DNA of 64,000 nucleotides from assembly GCA_904066235.2 (NCBI GenBank), contig CAJFCV020000004.1, positions 1,674,001-1,738,000 of the forward strand, read 5' to 3'. The notes below the pieces were generated by a model that searched no databases, had not been told where the DNA came from, and saw only the letters and a list, made by a program, of their open reading frames with translations. The stretch is from Bursaphelenchus xylophilus (taxonomy: Eukaryota; Nematoda; Chromadorea; Rhabditida; Aphelenchoididae). The translations under genes were made by a program, and so were the position numbers. Positions 22,292 through 32,729 of the stretch are shown here, piece after piece (positions within the stretch are counted from its first letter, which is position 1; each line of letters starts with the position of its first letter).

Positions 22292-23540
22292 TCACAAGTG
22301 AATCAGCGAGATGTATCCAAAGTAATGAGCAAAATATACCAAGTTGACAATCATGACAACCAAAGCCACGAGAAATCCTCTAAAACACGAAGAATTTAAT
22401 ATTTCATGATGTCATCAAGTAGAACCTGCCAGTTAGTGAAGCCTAAAACCCGAAAACAAAAAAAGAAACAACTCACCGATCCAAGTAGGTTTTTGTATCT
22501 TCAAAATGTAGCCCTTCAATGACACCTTCATAGTGATCTCGATAGTATTCTAGGTCCTTTAGCTGAACTTCAAAGTCATCGTATTCGTGGAGTGTAACTC
22601 CATCATCAGGTAATTTTAGATCTGTCAGATCCAAAATACCTTGGATCATCTTTTTCAACTTTTTCTGCCCGTCGTACACTCGCGCGCTAAAAGAGAACAG
22701 TAAATTTTACAAAGGCTGCCTAGTGTAATATAAAAAATCAAACAAATATTTGAAAAGCCTTACTATGTTGACCCATTCGCAAACAAAATCATAGTTGGAG
22801 TAGCTGCGATTCCATATTTGTTGATAATGTGTTCCGTTGGCCCTTCTTTCGCGTCCAGATTAAGTAAGTAAAAGCCGACCTTCGGGAAGAGAACTGCCAA
22901 ATAACTATAGCTCATTATAAGCCGTTGGCTGTAAATACACCTAGGCGTGTAGAACAGGACCATATTACATCTGTTTCGACCGTATTCGTCCGTCTTTGTA
23001 AGAGTTTGTCGGAGCTTTGTGGGATCGACAACTCCGAAACTTGGAGATGAAAATGGATCAACTAAAATAAGACAAAGGCATTATCTCAGTAAAGCAACAG
23101 TAGTTGGACATGCCCTGCTAGTTCATAATGCAACAACACACTAGTAAGAAACCGAAAAAACCGCAATTTTGCCATTTTCTCATTAACCTTCAAGGAGAAT
23201 ATAAATTTAGTTATAAAAAATAATCCTGAGATAGAATAGGCAGGAAATCCACCAACAAAATTTTCGGATTTCCCCCCGTCACGTCCTCACAAACTATTTC
23301 ATCCATACAACATCTTCTAAACGCGGAAAGAAAAGAAAAGTACAAATTCATACCTGAATTACATCGGAAATGGAAATCTTTCGCCTCTCCCCACTGTTCG
23401 AAAGCGTAATAACATGCAGGATGGTTGAACGGTGGACACTGCTTATTGATCACGACATCCAGTCCATATTTGGGACATGTTGAGGTCGTTATCGAGTAAA
23501 AAAGGTCCAAGAGCAAGAATAAGATCAATTTGAGCAGCAT
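22292..23540 (-). CDS. TXNDC15-like secretory-pathway thioredoxin-domain membrane protein
   Basis: The family is a single-pass ER or ciliary-pathway membrane protein with a lumenal thioredoxin fold. My exons, in transcript order, are 23354-23540, 22764-23061, 22477-22686 and 22292-22379. All are GT-AG and in phase, giving 260 aa. Residues 1-20 (MLLKLILFLLLDLFYSITTS) are a signal peptide. A Cys-rich segment follows (CPKYG...CPPFNHPAC). The thioredoxin domain (about 90-165) has the strand CNMVLFYTPRCIYSQ, and the cis-proline segment is AATPTMILFANG. The active-site position is C104-I-Y-S107, a CxxS, as in TXNDC15 (CRFS), so it is not expected to be an ordinary dithiol oxidoreductase. The C-terminus has one membrane span (FLVALVVMIVNLVYFAHYF). 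The assignment rests on the order of features and on the CxxS and C-terminal anchor; another TMX-type protein is the alternative. It is convergent with the V-ATPase gene. Confidence 0.75.
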
Positions 23541-23548
23541 TTGTTGAT

Positions 23549-23550
23549 CT
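23549..23550 (-). promoter_or_regulatory. Probable spliced-leader trans-splice acceptor of the TXNDC15-like gene
   Basis: ATAATTTCAG lies 8 nt upstream of the start codon, with no upstream exon in frame. This is the arrangement seen at nematode SL acceptors. The spliced leader itself is not in this window. Confidence 0.5.
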
Positions 23551-24082
23551 GAAATTATGTTTCTGGTTGAAGCAATGCTGAGGTGGTCAACCGGAATTTT
23601 TTCAAAGCTAAAACTGATCAAAACCGCGATAAAAACACCTAAAACTAGCCAAAACTTGTGGAAGATCAAAAATAAAAAATTGAGTCAACTCTTCCGCTGG
23701 GTCATGTTTTCCATTTTCTTATGTATTTTTCACATTTTTTTCTGGGTTTTTTTGTAAACCCCGATTTCTGCTGTATTTTACTGTTTACTATCCACATCCC
23801 ATCTATACTTCATGATTTATTTATTTACAGTGGTAAAAAACTAGAATAGACATCAAAATCACATGGATAATATAAGTTTTGACTAGAGTTTGATGGCAGA
23901 TACCTGTCTAATTACTAAAAAAGCTTGTAAATAGATAATTGATTGACTAGACAATATAATGCGTGCGTTTGGTTGTGAAACACTTGAGGATTCTAAGGGG
24001 TAAAAACCGGACGACCTGAATTTTGAAAGATTAGGCAATTTGACGATAAAATACGTTATTATGTGGGATTTTCACGGTGAAA

Positions 24083-26864
24083 TTACATGATAGAGCATTT
24101 AGTGGGACTCTTGGGGATGTAGCAGAGCTTTTCCGTGCCGAACACATAGAAAATTCCGGACTTTTTGCCCAATTTCCAGTGGACTTTGGCCACGGGAATT
24201 GCTTCGACAGTTTGACGTTGTTTTATCACTCGGCAAGCCCCCAGGGACTTTTGCATGTGTTGTGCAAGAAGTTTCTTGCTAACTTCGTTGATTTCGTTCA
24301 CTGGGAACTTCTTTATCGGCATAAGCTGAAAGAATTTTATAGTCAAATATCTTGCTCATGGATAATATCGAAGATCGGAAAAAATTGTAGATTTTGACAA
24401 AAATTAGGTTACTTACATAGCTCTGGGTTTCCATTAGACTGACTTCTCCGCTGGCCTGTGCTAACAGAATCTCTGGAACCTCGCTGTGCGTGAAATAGTC
24501 AGATCGTTCAACGGCACTGAAAAGAATCGTGTTATGTTTAAATTTTTGATCATAGCGGGGACAAAAGTGGGCTGATAATGAAAGATATATACACTAGTTT
24601 GGTCTTAGACAAGTTTTCTATTGCTTAAAAGCGGTAACTTACAAGAAAACCTTCAGTTTTGTATATTGCCGGACACTTCCGTGACCGCCGCAGGAGCTGC
24701 AGGTCTTTTTGCCTTGGCCTTTGCAATGATGACAGTCCTTGATGCCCCGTCCTTGGCAGAACAGGCAAAGGTCGTGATGACCAATTCCAGGGGGTGGGAG
24801 GCCGGCTTTGGCCATGAAATGAACTGGGGTTCCCACCGCGTAAGGCTTGTTTCCACTGAAATTTGGTGGACGAACAATCGCTGATCCCGCTCCGGGGTAA
24901 CCTCGGCTCATGTCGGTCTGAAAGCGGATCATGAAACAGATCATGAGGTTTGGTTTGGGATAAATTTGAAGTCAACTGGTGTACAGTGAGGAACCTGATC
25001 CAGTGGCAAAACACGTACCATTTTGCATCCGGGAAGCATCAAAAATGTGGCAAAATGCTTCGCTCTCCAAGTGAAAAAACTTCGTTTTGAGGGGCGCGCT
25101 TTTTAAATCTGAGTTTTTTCACTTGGAGAGGGAGGTATTTTGCCACATTTTTCGCTCCCTGGATACAAAATGGTACGTTTTTTGCCACTGGACCAGGTCC
25201 CCCACTGTAGTTTCAGTTTAGCTAGGATCAATTTGAATTGAACTTACATTAGGGAACGTTCCGACCATTGGATGTGTGTATAGCGCTGGATGAGCAACTC
25301 CGGCTTTCATCCCAGTCCCTCTAAAATAAGAATAAAGTAATTGAGAAGTGCCAAGGATGGACTTGCCGGCAATATCCACATTTGTCCGTTCCAAAGCCTC
25401 GGCAATGGAAACAATGGGCAACTCCTTCTGCATTGCAATGTTGGCAAGACACCAGCTTGCTAGTTGAGGGTAATTCAAGCACTTTGGTCTGGAAAAAACA
25501 GGTCAAACGTATATTTAACGATTTGCTATAAATGAAGAGGTCTTATTGTTAGGCACCCAGAAAATTGTACAGTGGGGGACCTGATCCAGTCGCAATAAAC
25601 TACCGTTTTGCATCCAAGAAGCATCAAAAAATGTGGCAAAATACCTCCTTCCCCAAGTGAAAAAAACTCAGATTTCAAAAGCGCGCCCGCGTTTTTTGTG
25701 AAGGAAAGGGCGCGCCCATCAAAACGAAGTTTTTTCACTTGGAGAGGGAAGCATTTTGCCACATTTTTGATACTTCCCGGATGCAAAATGGTACGTTTTT
25801 TGACACCGGATCAGGTCCCCCTCTCTACATTCCGTTGGGAAATATGCTCAATTTAGTCGTCACATATGCAGTATCCCACGTAATGGTCGTAAAATTCGCA
25901 TTTTTTTGATTTTGCATACCTGACCAATAAAGTCGCCCTGCGGCAAGACCTCGTAATCCCAAGGGTTCTGAAGTGCGTACGACGTATTCCCGAACATATT
26001 TATGGCATTGGATGATACTGGGTTAAGTGAAGTGACAATCGAATCAGTCCCGTGTTGTTCCGCATAGCGGTTTGCATTGTAAGGCTCGGAGGCTTCCGCA
26101 GTGCTCCGAGTTTCCGTAAAACTTTCGAGCATGTACTGAAAATTGAGACGTTGTAAAATTACAGTGAAAGAACCAGTGGCAAAAAACGTGCTATTTTGCG
26201 TCCGGGAAGCATCAAAAATGTGGCAAAATGCTTCCCTCTACAAGTGAAAAAACTTCGTTTTGAAGGGCGCGTCCTTGAAATTGAAGTTTTTTCACTTGGA
26301 GAGGGAGGTATTTTGCTACATTTTTGATACGTCCCGGATGCAAAATGGGATGTTTTTTGCCGCTGGATCAGGTCAACCAACCGATCCAACGAATTTTTCG
26401 AATTCGTTGTTGGCTGTAATGGAGAAGTTTTTAGAGGCTAAAACTTACATGGTAGACACATGAATGTGTGATCTCCTCAAATTGCATCTTCTCCACCGCT
26501 TTGTGGCCCCAAAATTTTCGACGTTTCGCTTCGACCAAAAGGGAATTTCGGATATCCGTTTCGTGGATCTCCCTGCAGCCTTCATAGTACTTTTTCGGCG
26601 CTGACGGTACGAATGAAAAGTCGAGGTCTGAAAAAATGCGATTTTTATTTTTCAAACACTCTTCTGGCCTTTAGATCAGCGCTTTTTAGAAATCAGCGTC
26701 TCCTTACTTGTAGAAATCAAATTATCGTCCAACTTGGGCATCAGTGAATTGATACTTTCGTATTTTATGGGCTCATCACGATTGTTATCACTTTTCCTCG
26801 GCGGTGGGCAAAGATTGAAGCTCAAAGAAGCGCTGGTTGGCGATCCATACGGATCAATGTCCAT
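24083..26864 (-). CDS. SSUH2/ssu-2 homolog, Cys-rich DnaJ-type zinc-finger repeat protein, 8 exons
   Basis: SSUH2 proteins carry zinc-binding CxxCxGxG repeats like those of DnaJ; the molecular role is poorly defined. My exons, in transcript order, are 26708-26864, 26449-26627, 25920-26135, 25367-25488, 25248-25320, 24643-24917, 24417-24516 and 24083-24325. They join in phase to 454 aa. The N-terminal part is low-complexity. Residues 53-112 contain a family-type block (RRKFWGHKAVEKM). PWDYEVLP precedes the first Cys block. Cys block 1, from about residue 199, is CQHC-CFHC-CGYC with GFG/GTG spacers; Cys block 2, from about 300, is CLFC-CHHC-CSSC. The C-terminal domain has AIPVAKVHW and a final YIPKSPTKC, as in SSUH2. 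One intron (25321-25366, 46 bp) has a GC donor (CCG/gcaagt). Introns 2, 3 and 5 each hold one M1 repeat. The mid-gene open frames on the + strand are shadows. Confidence 0.9.
24983..25209. repeat. M1 MITE, copy 9, in an SSUH2-homolog intron
   Basis: It runs from ACAGTGAGGAACCTGATCC to GGACCAGGTCCCCCACTGTA, with inverted arms throughout. Confidence 0.85.
25569..25828. repeat. M1 MITE, copy 10, in an SSUH2-homolog intron
   Basis: It runs from ACAGTGGGGGACCTGATCC to GGATCAGGTCCCCCTCT, with the long centre containing GCGCGCCCGCGTTTTTTGTG. Confidence 0.85.
26161..26377. repeat. M1 MITE, copy 11, in an SSUH2-homolog intron
   Basis: The left end has a deletion removing GGACCTGATC; the right arm is complete to GGATCAGGTCAACC. 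The 25 bp just upstream (actgaaaattgagacgttgt) is also found next to another M1 copy at 51299. Confidence 0.8.
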
Positions 26865-27906
26865 TTTTGGGCTTATAAATTATCACCCGGCGAATGCCGG
26901 ATTATGGGGAATTCAGGTGCCACCAAAATTTTGAAAAAGGCCCTGAAAGTGGGATGGGTTAGAAAAAACTTGGAGATTTGACGGGGAAAGTTATTTTTCG
27001 GGACGAAAGACGTGACTCACGGTAAAACTCGGAAAAAAGTTTTGCGAAAAAACTGTTTCGGGACAATTTTCCAAGCCTAAAGCGACATCCCCAACCACAA
27101 ACTAACCCTTTTCTCTCGTCGAAACGAGTTCTATTTTGGGAAAATTGGATTAGAAGCGGCCGAAAAACTCTCGAAAACTCAAATTTTGCCATGGAAATCG
27201 TGTGGATATAAAAAAATTGGAAAAAAGAAACGAGATATTGTAAAAAAATTTTGCTATAGTGGTTTTTTAATTCTCCAAATTGCGAGAAAAATAGTTTTTA
27301 GACACTTTGGTAATATATTTCCTCATTCATAACTCCGAAAAAGAGCCAATTTCCAAGCCAGCGTCCCCTTGAAGCGTCTTGAGAGCGAGGGGCCGAAAAG
27401 CGGCCCGAAATCCTTGCTTTCCATGCCGAAAAAAAACTCGGGGCGAAGAGGGCGAAAAAAGGGCGGAAGCGAATAATGGAAAAAGCACGAAAGCGTGAAC
27501 ATGGCCCGAGGCGAAACAGGTGAGGGCTCTGTTCCGGTTCGGCTCGTTTGCTTGAGATCGCACTTTGATTAATGCGAACTTCGTTTGGCGGGGGTGCAAA
27601 CAGAATATACATAAAATTTATGAAGATGGCGTGGAATAGAATGTGGAATGGAATAGAATGGAAGGGCGACAAAGGGGACTGAAATTAGATAAACGAACTA
27701 ATTGTAAGATATGAAAGAAAAGGGAAAAAGATGTCGATAATGGTGGGGGTGAAAGTAGCAGGGCACAAACGAGGGTAGGGCTCAAAAATCAAAAACTTTG
27801 ACCACGAAATGAGATTACACGACATTTTGAAAAAAATGTGTTAAGGGATGTGTAAAAGGAAATTTAAATTTGATATCGAAAAGTCGCGGGGAGACAAAGA
27901 ATAAAT
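26865..27906. other. Region upstream of the SSUH2 homolog
   Basis: It should include the promoter of the minus-strand SSUH2 gene. A locally GC-rich block lies at 27,340-27,600. The overlapping minus frames at 27298-27672 have no recognisable content or splice signals. I see no TATA box at a convincing distance. Confidence 0.35.
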
Positions 27907-28144
27907 TGACGGACCTGACTCGGTGGCAAAAACTGTATCATTTTTCATCCGGGAAGTATAAAAAATTTAGGAAAATGCCTCCCTCTCCAACAAAAAACCC
28001 GTTTTGAAGGCGCGCCTTTCCCTTGGCGCGCTTTTGAAATAGGAGTTTTTTCGCTTGGAAAGGGAGGTGTCTTGCAGCATTTTTTGGTACTTCCCGGATG
28101 CAAAATGGTACAGTTTTTTGCTTCTGGATCAGGTCCGCCACCTG
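27907..28144. repeat. M1 MITE, copy 12
   Basis: Inverted arms GACGGACCTGACTCGGTGGC and GGATCAGGTCCGCC, intergenic. Confidence 0.8.
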
Positions 28145-29325
28145 TCCACCGGACGGACAGCGGGATGATGGCATACTCAGCTTTTTCTTCCTAGGGGTAC
28201 AAAAAACATTGGCTAGACCGATCCCGGAAGCTCGTAAGAACTCTTAATCGTACTTGTCACCCTTCAAAATCTCAAAAAAACAAAAATGCCCAGAGGCAAT
28301 ATCGAATATCGTATCGGAAAACAAATATAAGAAAACAAATTAATTTTCGGCCAGCAAAGGGAACATTTTAGCGAATGTTTGTTTTGGAGATTTATCCGCA
28401 AAAATATCACACGCCTATCGCTTTCCTCGCGGAAACCCGCTGAGGGATGGGGTATTGGGAAAGATGTGGCTAGAAAGGAAAGGGTGGCCTGATGCATTGA
28501 GGTGAGGAAATGGAATTTTTGGTGCCGAAGTATTGGCGGGTGGTGGGATGTATATTTGTCCAGCATTTTGCCTAGGAAAAAGATTTTGTTTACTAAGTAA
28601 AGGTCCTTTTTGTCGGTGTAACATCGACAAAGCAATTCGAGAAATTGCGACGCTTTTTCATGAATTTCGTACAGATTTATTTAGCATTTCTCTCAAACAT
28701 CTACAAGGTTCTTAGCTCGCGTTTTACCAGAACCCAAAACCTTCGTGGTTTTGTAAAACGCGAGCTAAGAATCTTGTGTATGTTTTCGAGAAGTGCTAAT
28801 TAAATCTGTACCGAACTTCATGAAAATCTGCCCGTCGCATCTTCGACACCTTGGCCGTGAAAATTGCTGGTATTTTCTTCTAATACCCCCAATTTCCGCT
28901 GCCAAAGACTAGAAATACGTAACGGGATAGCCCTCATTTAAAAGTGCTTTCGGGATAACCGTTCCCCAAAACGAAAATAAAAAACAGACCTCGAGGATCC
29001 GGCCCCGAAAACTGATATAAAAACACACGAAAAAAGAAAGAGCGAGCGGAGCAAAAGTAATTTCGGAGGGGGGTCTTGAGTGAGTTTATGATGAGAAAGG
29101 GGAGACGAAAATGAGGTTTTTATATTATTCGTTTAGATCCCATGGGTGATAAATAAATCTATTATGGCCAAAGAAAGGCCGAGAAAAACTGTTTTGTGTG
29201 GAGGGCGAATTTTTGATGAGAAATGTTGATTGAAAGGAAAAGGTTTTGGTTATGTTCTCTACTTGAAGGTGGGGGTTTCAAGAAATTTAGTAGCACAAAT
29301 TGAGATTCAAGTTCTTTTAGTACAT
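28145..29325. other. Intergenic stretch, no gene seen
   Basis: A short inverted pair of M2-like fragments occurs at about 28690-28780 (GGTTCTTAGCTCGCGTTTTACC against GTAAAACGCGAGCTAAGAATC). The rest is unique sequence; the minus frame at 28264-28635 shows no support. Confidence 0.4.
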
Positions 29326-29582
29326 ACCGTGAACTGATCCAGGGACAAAAAACGTACCATTTTGCATCCGGGAAGTATCAAAAAGTGTAGCAAAATGCCT
29401 CCCTCTCCAACTAAAAAAACTCCGTTTTGAAGAGCGCGCCCTTTTTCCTCCATAAAAAGATCGGGCGCGCTGTTGAAATCGGATTTTTTTCGCTTGGAGA
29501 GGGAGGTATTTTGCCACATTTTTTGATACTTCCCGGATGCAAAATGATACGTTTTCGGCCACTGGATCTGGTCTGCCACTGT
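29326..29582. repeat. M1 MITE, copy 13
   Basis: It runs from CCGTGAACTGATCCAGGGAC to GGATCTGGTCTGCCACTGTG. The following 120 bp (gcaaggcgcgagctag to cgcacgtctattacatttc) is a diverged M2 right end. Confidence 0.8.
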
Positions 29583-30288
29583 GTGAGGCATTTCCGGCGT
29601 TTCTGCAAGGCGCGAGCTAGAGATTTTGTCATATGTATTTGAAGGCTTCAGCCTAATTTTGTGCCAAAGTCCATCAAAACCGGCAAGTCGCACGTCTATT
29701 ACATTTCTTGTAAAGAAAGGCTACTCCGCCATTAAATTTTCAGATAGAATTCCAACCTTTTAAAAGCCCATTCTCCCTTCAAATTCGCACGAGTCAAGAA
29801 CAGAAATAACTACCTTTCTGTACCGAGGATTTACTCACTGAACATTTGTTACACTAAATTCGAAACAGCAATTATCCCTGGCCCTTTTGTGGAAAAAATT
29901 TGCAAAAAAAGACAAACTATGTACTTCCGAGTATAAGAACAAAACCATTTCAACAAATTTGCGACGACTTTCCATGGGGATTTTTAAAATTCTCGGCATG
30001 GAAAAGGCTGTCTGTGAAACGAGAATGGGCATCCCTTCTGTTCGGCCTGGAGATGTTCTTCTGTTTCGCTTTTTTCGAACGACATTGTCCTCCTTCCGGC
30101 CATTTGTCCTTGATGCCCATGGTTGGGAATAAAGGAGAAATTTTTCCAGCCAAGTTTTGCACGTTTCTCTGGGAGAAAAAAGTGGCTTCAGGAAGTAGAG
30201 GGAGGAAGGAACAACGGGGTACGGGAATTTGAGATTTCAGAAATTAAAGAGCATGTTGGCCAAAGGTTGAGATAAAGCATTAGGCATA

Positions 30289-30632
30289 TATAAAGGTGGT
30301 CATATAAGATCTCGGAATTTTTTTTTCCCAAATCGCGATTTTCGGTGCACAAAAAAGTCGACGCCCAAATCGTAAAATTGGCGTCGACTTATTTTCTTCT
30401 CGGCACCGAATTCTGAAATTCGGTAAATTTTTCTAAGTTTTTCGAAATCAGTGCACAAAGTCTTAAGTCTGCACCGAAGACTTAAGTGGTTAAGTCAGCA
30501 CCGCATTTCGGAATTCGGTGCTGAAAAAATTAAGTTGACGCCAATTTTTCGATTTGGGCGTCGACTTTTTTGTGCACCGAAAATCGCGATTTGGGAAAAA
30601 AAATTCCGAGATCTTATATGACCACCTTTATA
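30289..30632. repeat. Near-perfect palindromic element, 344 bp
   Basis: The outermost arms TATAAAGGTGGTCATATAAG (30289) and its inverted complement (ending 30632) are identical for about 45 bases apart from one T in a T-run. Symmetry continues nearly to the middle, through GCACAAAAAAGTCGACGCCC and AATTGGCGTCGACTT. The ends lie in TATA, so a TA target duplication is possible. No other copy is seen in the window. Confidence 0.85.
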
Positions 30633-30709
30633 CCTCGGCTGTCGATAAAAATTGCGAGCCAAATCATCAAGGATTGATTAGCTCGTTATATATGTGACTA
30701 CAAAATTTT

Positions 30710-30840
30710 ATGTAATCAACATCCCGATGTGAAAGCTTTCTCTGACGATCTTCTTTTTAACTAGTCTGTTTGTAAAGTCGCTGGAGTGACTAGTAAAAAG
30801 TGGATTGTCAGAGAAACCGTTCACATTGAGGCGTTGATGC
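30710..30840. repeat. Palindrome with a minimal M4 core
   Basis: The arms ACATCCCGATGTGAAAGCTT (left) and the inverted GTTCACATTGAGGCGTTGAT (right) flank ACTAGTCTGTTTGTAAAGTC-GCTGGAGTGACTAGT, a shrunken M4 element. This is again an element lying at the centre of another inverted repeat. Confidence 0.6.
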
Positions 30841-32729
30841 TTAAAATTTGGTTGTGATGTAAAAAGCGTAATTCTCCCCTTTTTTTGATTTTCCCCAAAA
30901 AAATCACAACTCTCCCCTTTTTTAAACCCCCCCCCCCAATTTTTAAAATTGAAAAAACGAGGTGTGATGTGTTATACGATGAAATTTTTTTTTCAAATTG
31001 AACATTTCACACCTCATTTTTCTCAATTTGAAAAAAACGTATCCTTCTCAATTTTGAAAAAAATCGTATGGCAAGTCACATCTTACTCTTTTCAATTTGC
31101 AAAAAAACCTTTCGTCGTATAAGATGTCACACCTAAAGTCTTAGAATTGCCCATAAAAAGAAATTTTTTGATTTCCAAAAAAATTGGCGGTTTCTGGAAA
31201 AACTGAGGTAGCATGTTCCCTAACTCAAAGAATTGGCAATCCTCTGTGAAATCTCAAATCTCAAAAATTGATGTCTCAATGACCCCCTCAAAAACCCATC
31301 AGCAAGTCCATGACTAACTTCCTGTGCTTTCCAAACTTGTTATTCAAGTTGGTTCCGAAAACTTGGGACTTTCTGAAAAGCCAGATTTAATGGGCATGAA
31401 AAAAGCTGTAGGCCACTGACATCAAAGATTAGGTCCATTAAAAATATATGACTGTTTAGATAGAAGAGTGCGTGGTTTTCGTAAACAAATCATGAAGAAA
31501 AGAAGGTGTGAATTTTTGAAATAGCCTGAATTCATAAAGTACTCCCAATGTGCCAAAAGCTCAACCGGACAAGATGGATTTGAATTTCAGATGGAATTTC
31601 AAAACGCGTCAGTTTAAATCGTTGTTTTGATAGTAGTTGAAAATAACACTTTGAAGTCAAAAATAAGGCATGAAACGTACTATGGATACAAAAAACACAA
31701 TTTTTTATTGTAAAATACGTTTTCCCTGTTCAAGTTTGCAAGCCCCTGACATCCACTTTTGCAGAGATTTTCACATGATTTACCCCATGTGCCGAAAAAA
31801 AGCGTACGTTTCTCACATAAAGAATGGCAAGAAATGTAGAGCGTGATTCATGTAATCGGGCCCTGGAGAAAAGAAAAGGCCTGTATCCGCATGATGAGGT
31901 GTCACAACATACGACCGAGTACATTCGTGGTGAAAAATTGGAAAAAAAGCGCAGATTTTTTTTCTGTTTTTCAGGTGGAAAGTATTCGTCGTGTGAAGCA
32001 TAGAAATGCTTGAGGTTTTGCATGCGGTTCCGTCATGGGCTACTTCTCAATTGCTGAAAATCTTAGCTGGCCCTTTGCAGCGGCTGCCGAGATATTACAC
32101 TTTTTAGACGAGAGTGTAAGTGAAATGCGGAGAGCGCCAGGAGAATATATTTTTGTTCAATTTGAAAACTAAATCATTCTTTTGTTGAAATATTGCCATA
32201 TCCGGTCAAAATAAGGTTATAATATACCGCAATCCCATCTCCATAAGACTCAATTTATCTTTCTTTCAATTCATCTAGACCCGCAAACGAAAACAGCCAT
32301 AACAAAAGCGGCCATCAGAACTTCGAAAAACGAAAACGTAACGAAATCCAAGGACAAGCAAACATTATGTGCAGACGCGAAGATGGGCGACGCCACAAGT
32401 CCCCAATGACCACTCTTGCCCTGAGGCCAAATTGGGAATGCAATATATAAAGCTTCAGGGCCTCGAACATCCATCATCGAGCAGTGTGTGCATGATAGCA
32501 TAAATCCACAGATGGACGAGAGCGAGTTCGGAGGGAGAGTTGGACGGATTCGTTTGGCCAGTTTTCGGGGACCATGAGCATGTAATTTGAGCGGTCGTGG
32601 AATGTGTAAGATATATGATAGGCTAAAAAATAGGGACATTACAATTAAAATTAATCATCACGCAAAGAAATGGTGACTAAAGACCAATTCAGTGGTAAAA
32701 TAGGCCTGCCTAAGGGTGGTAGCTCATAT
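30841..32729. other. Intergenic stretch with low-complexity runs, no gene seen
   Basis: It includes a run of nine C (about 30930) and an imperfect inverted repeat at 30958-31132 (AGGTGTGATGTGTTATACGA against TCGTATAAGATGTCACACCT). An M2-like fragment lies near 32040-32110. The minus frame at 32271-32639 (122 codons) has no signal I recognise, and its codon pattern does not look coding. Confidence 0.4.

Noticed and set aside
23211..23353. An extra exon of the TXNDC15-like gene encoding a VCEDVTGGNP segment
   Set aside because: Joining it to exon 1 or to the thioredoxin exon requires either a stop codon or a non-consensus donor. Direct joining of 23354 to 23061 is in phase and gives a sensible protein.
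22292..26864. The TXNDC15-like and SSUH2 genes as an operon
   Set aside because: They are on the same strand but about 540 bp apart, and the downstream gene has its own acceptor typical of the first position. Nothing shows co-transcription.
32271..32639. 122-codon minus ORF upstream of nothing obvious
   Set aside because: The composition is rich in Cys, Met and Phe in the manner of random AT-rich translation, and it has no splice partners.
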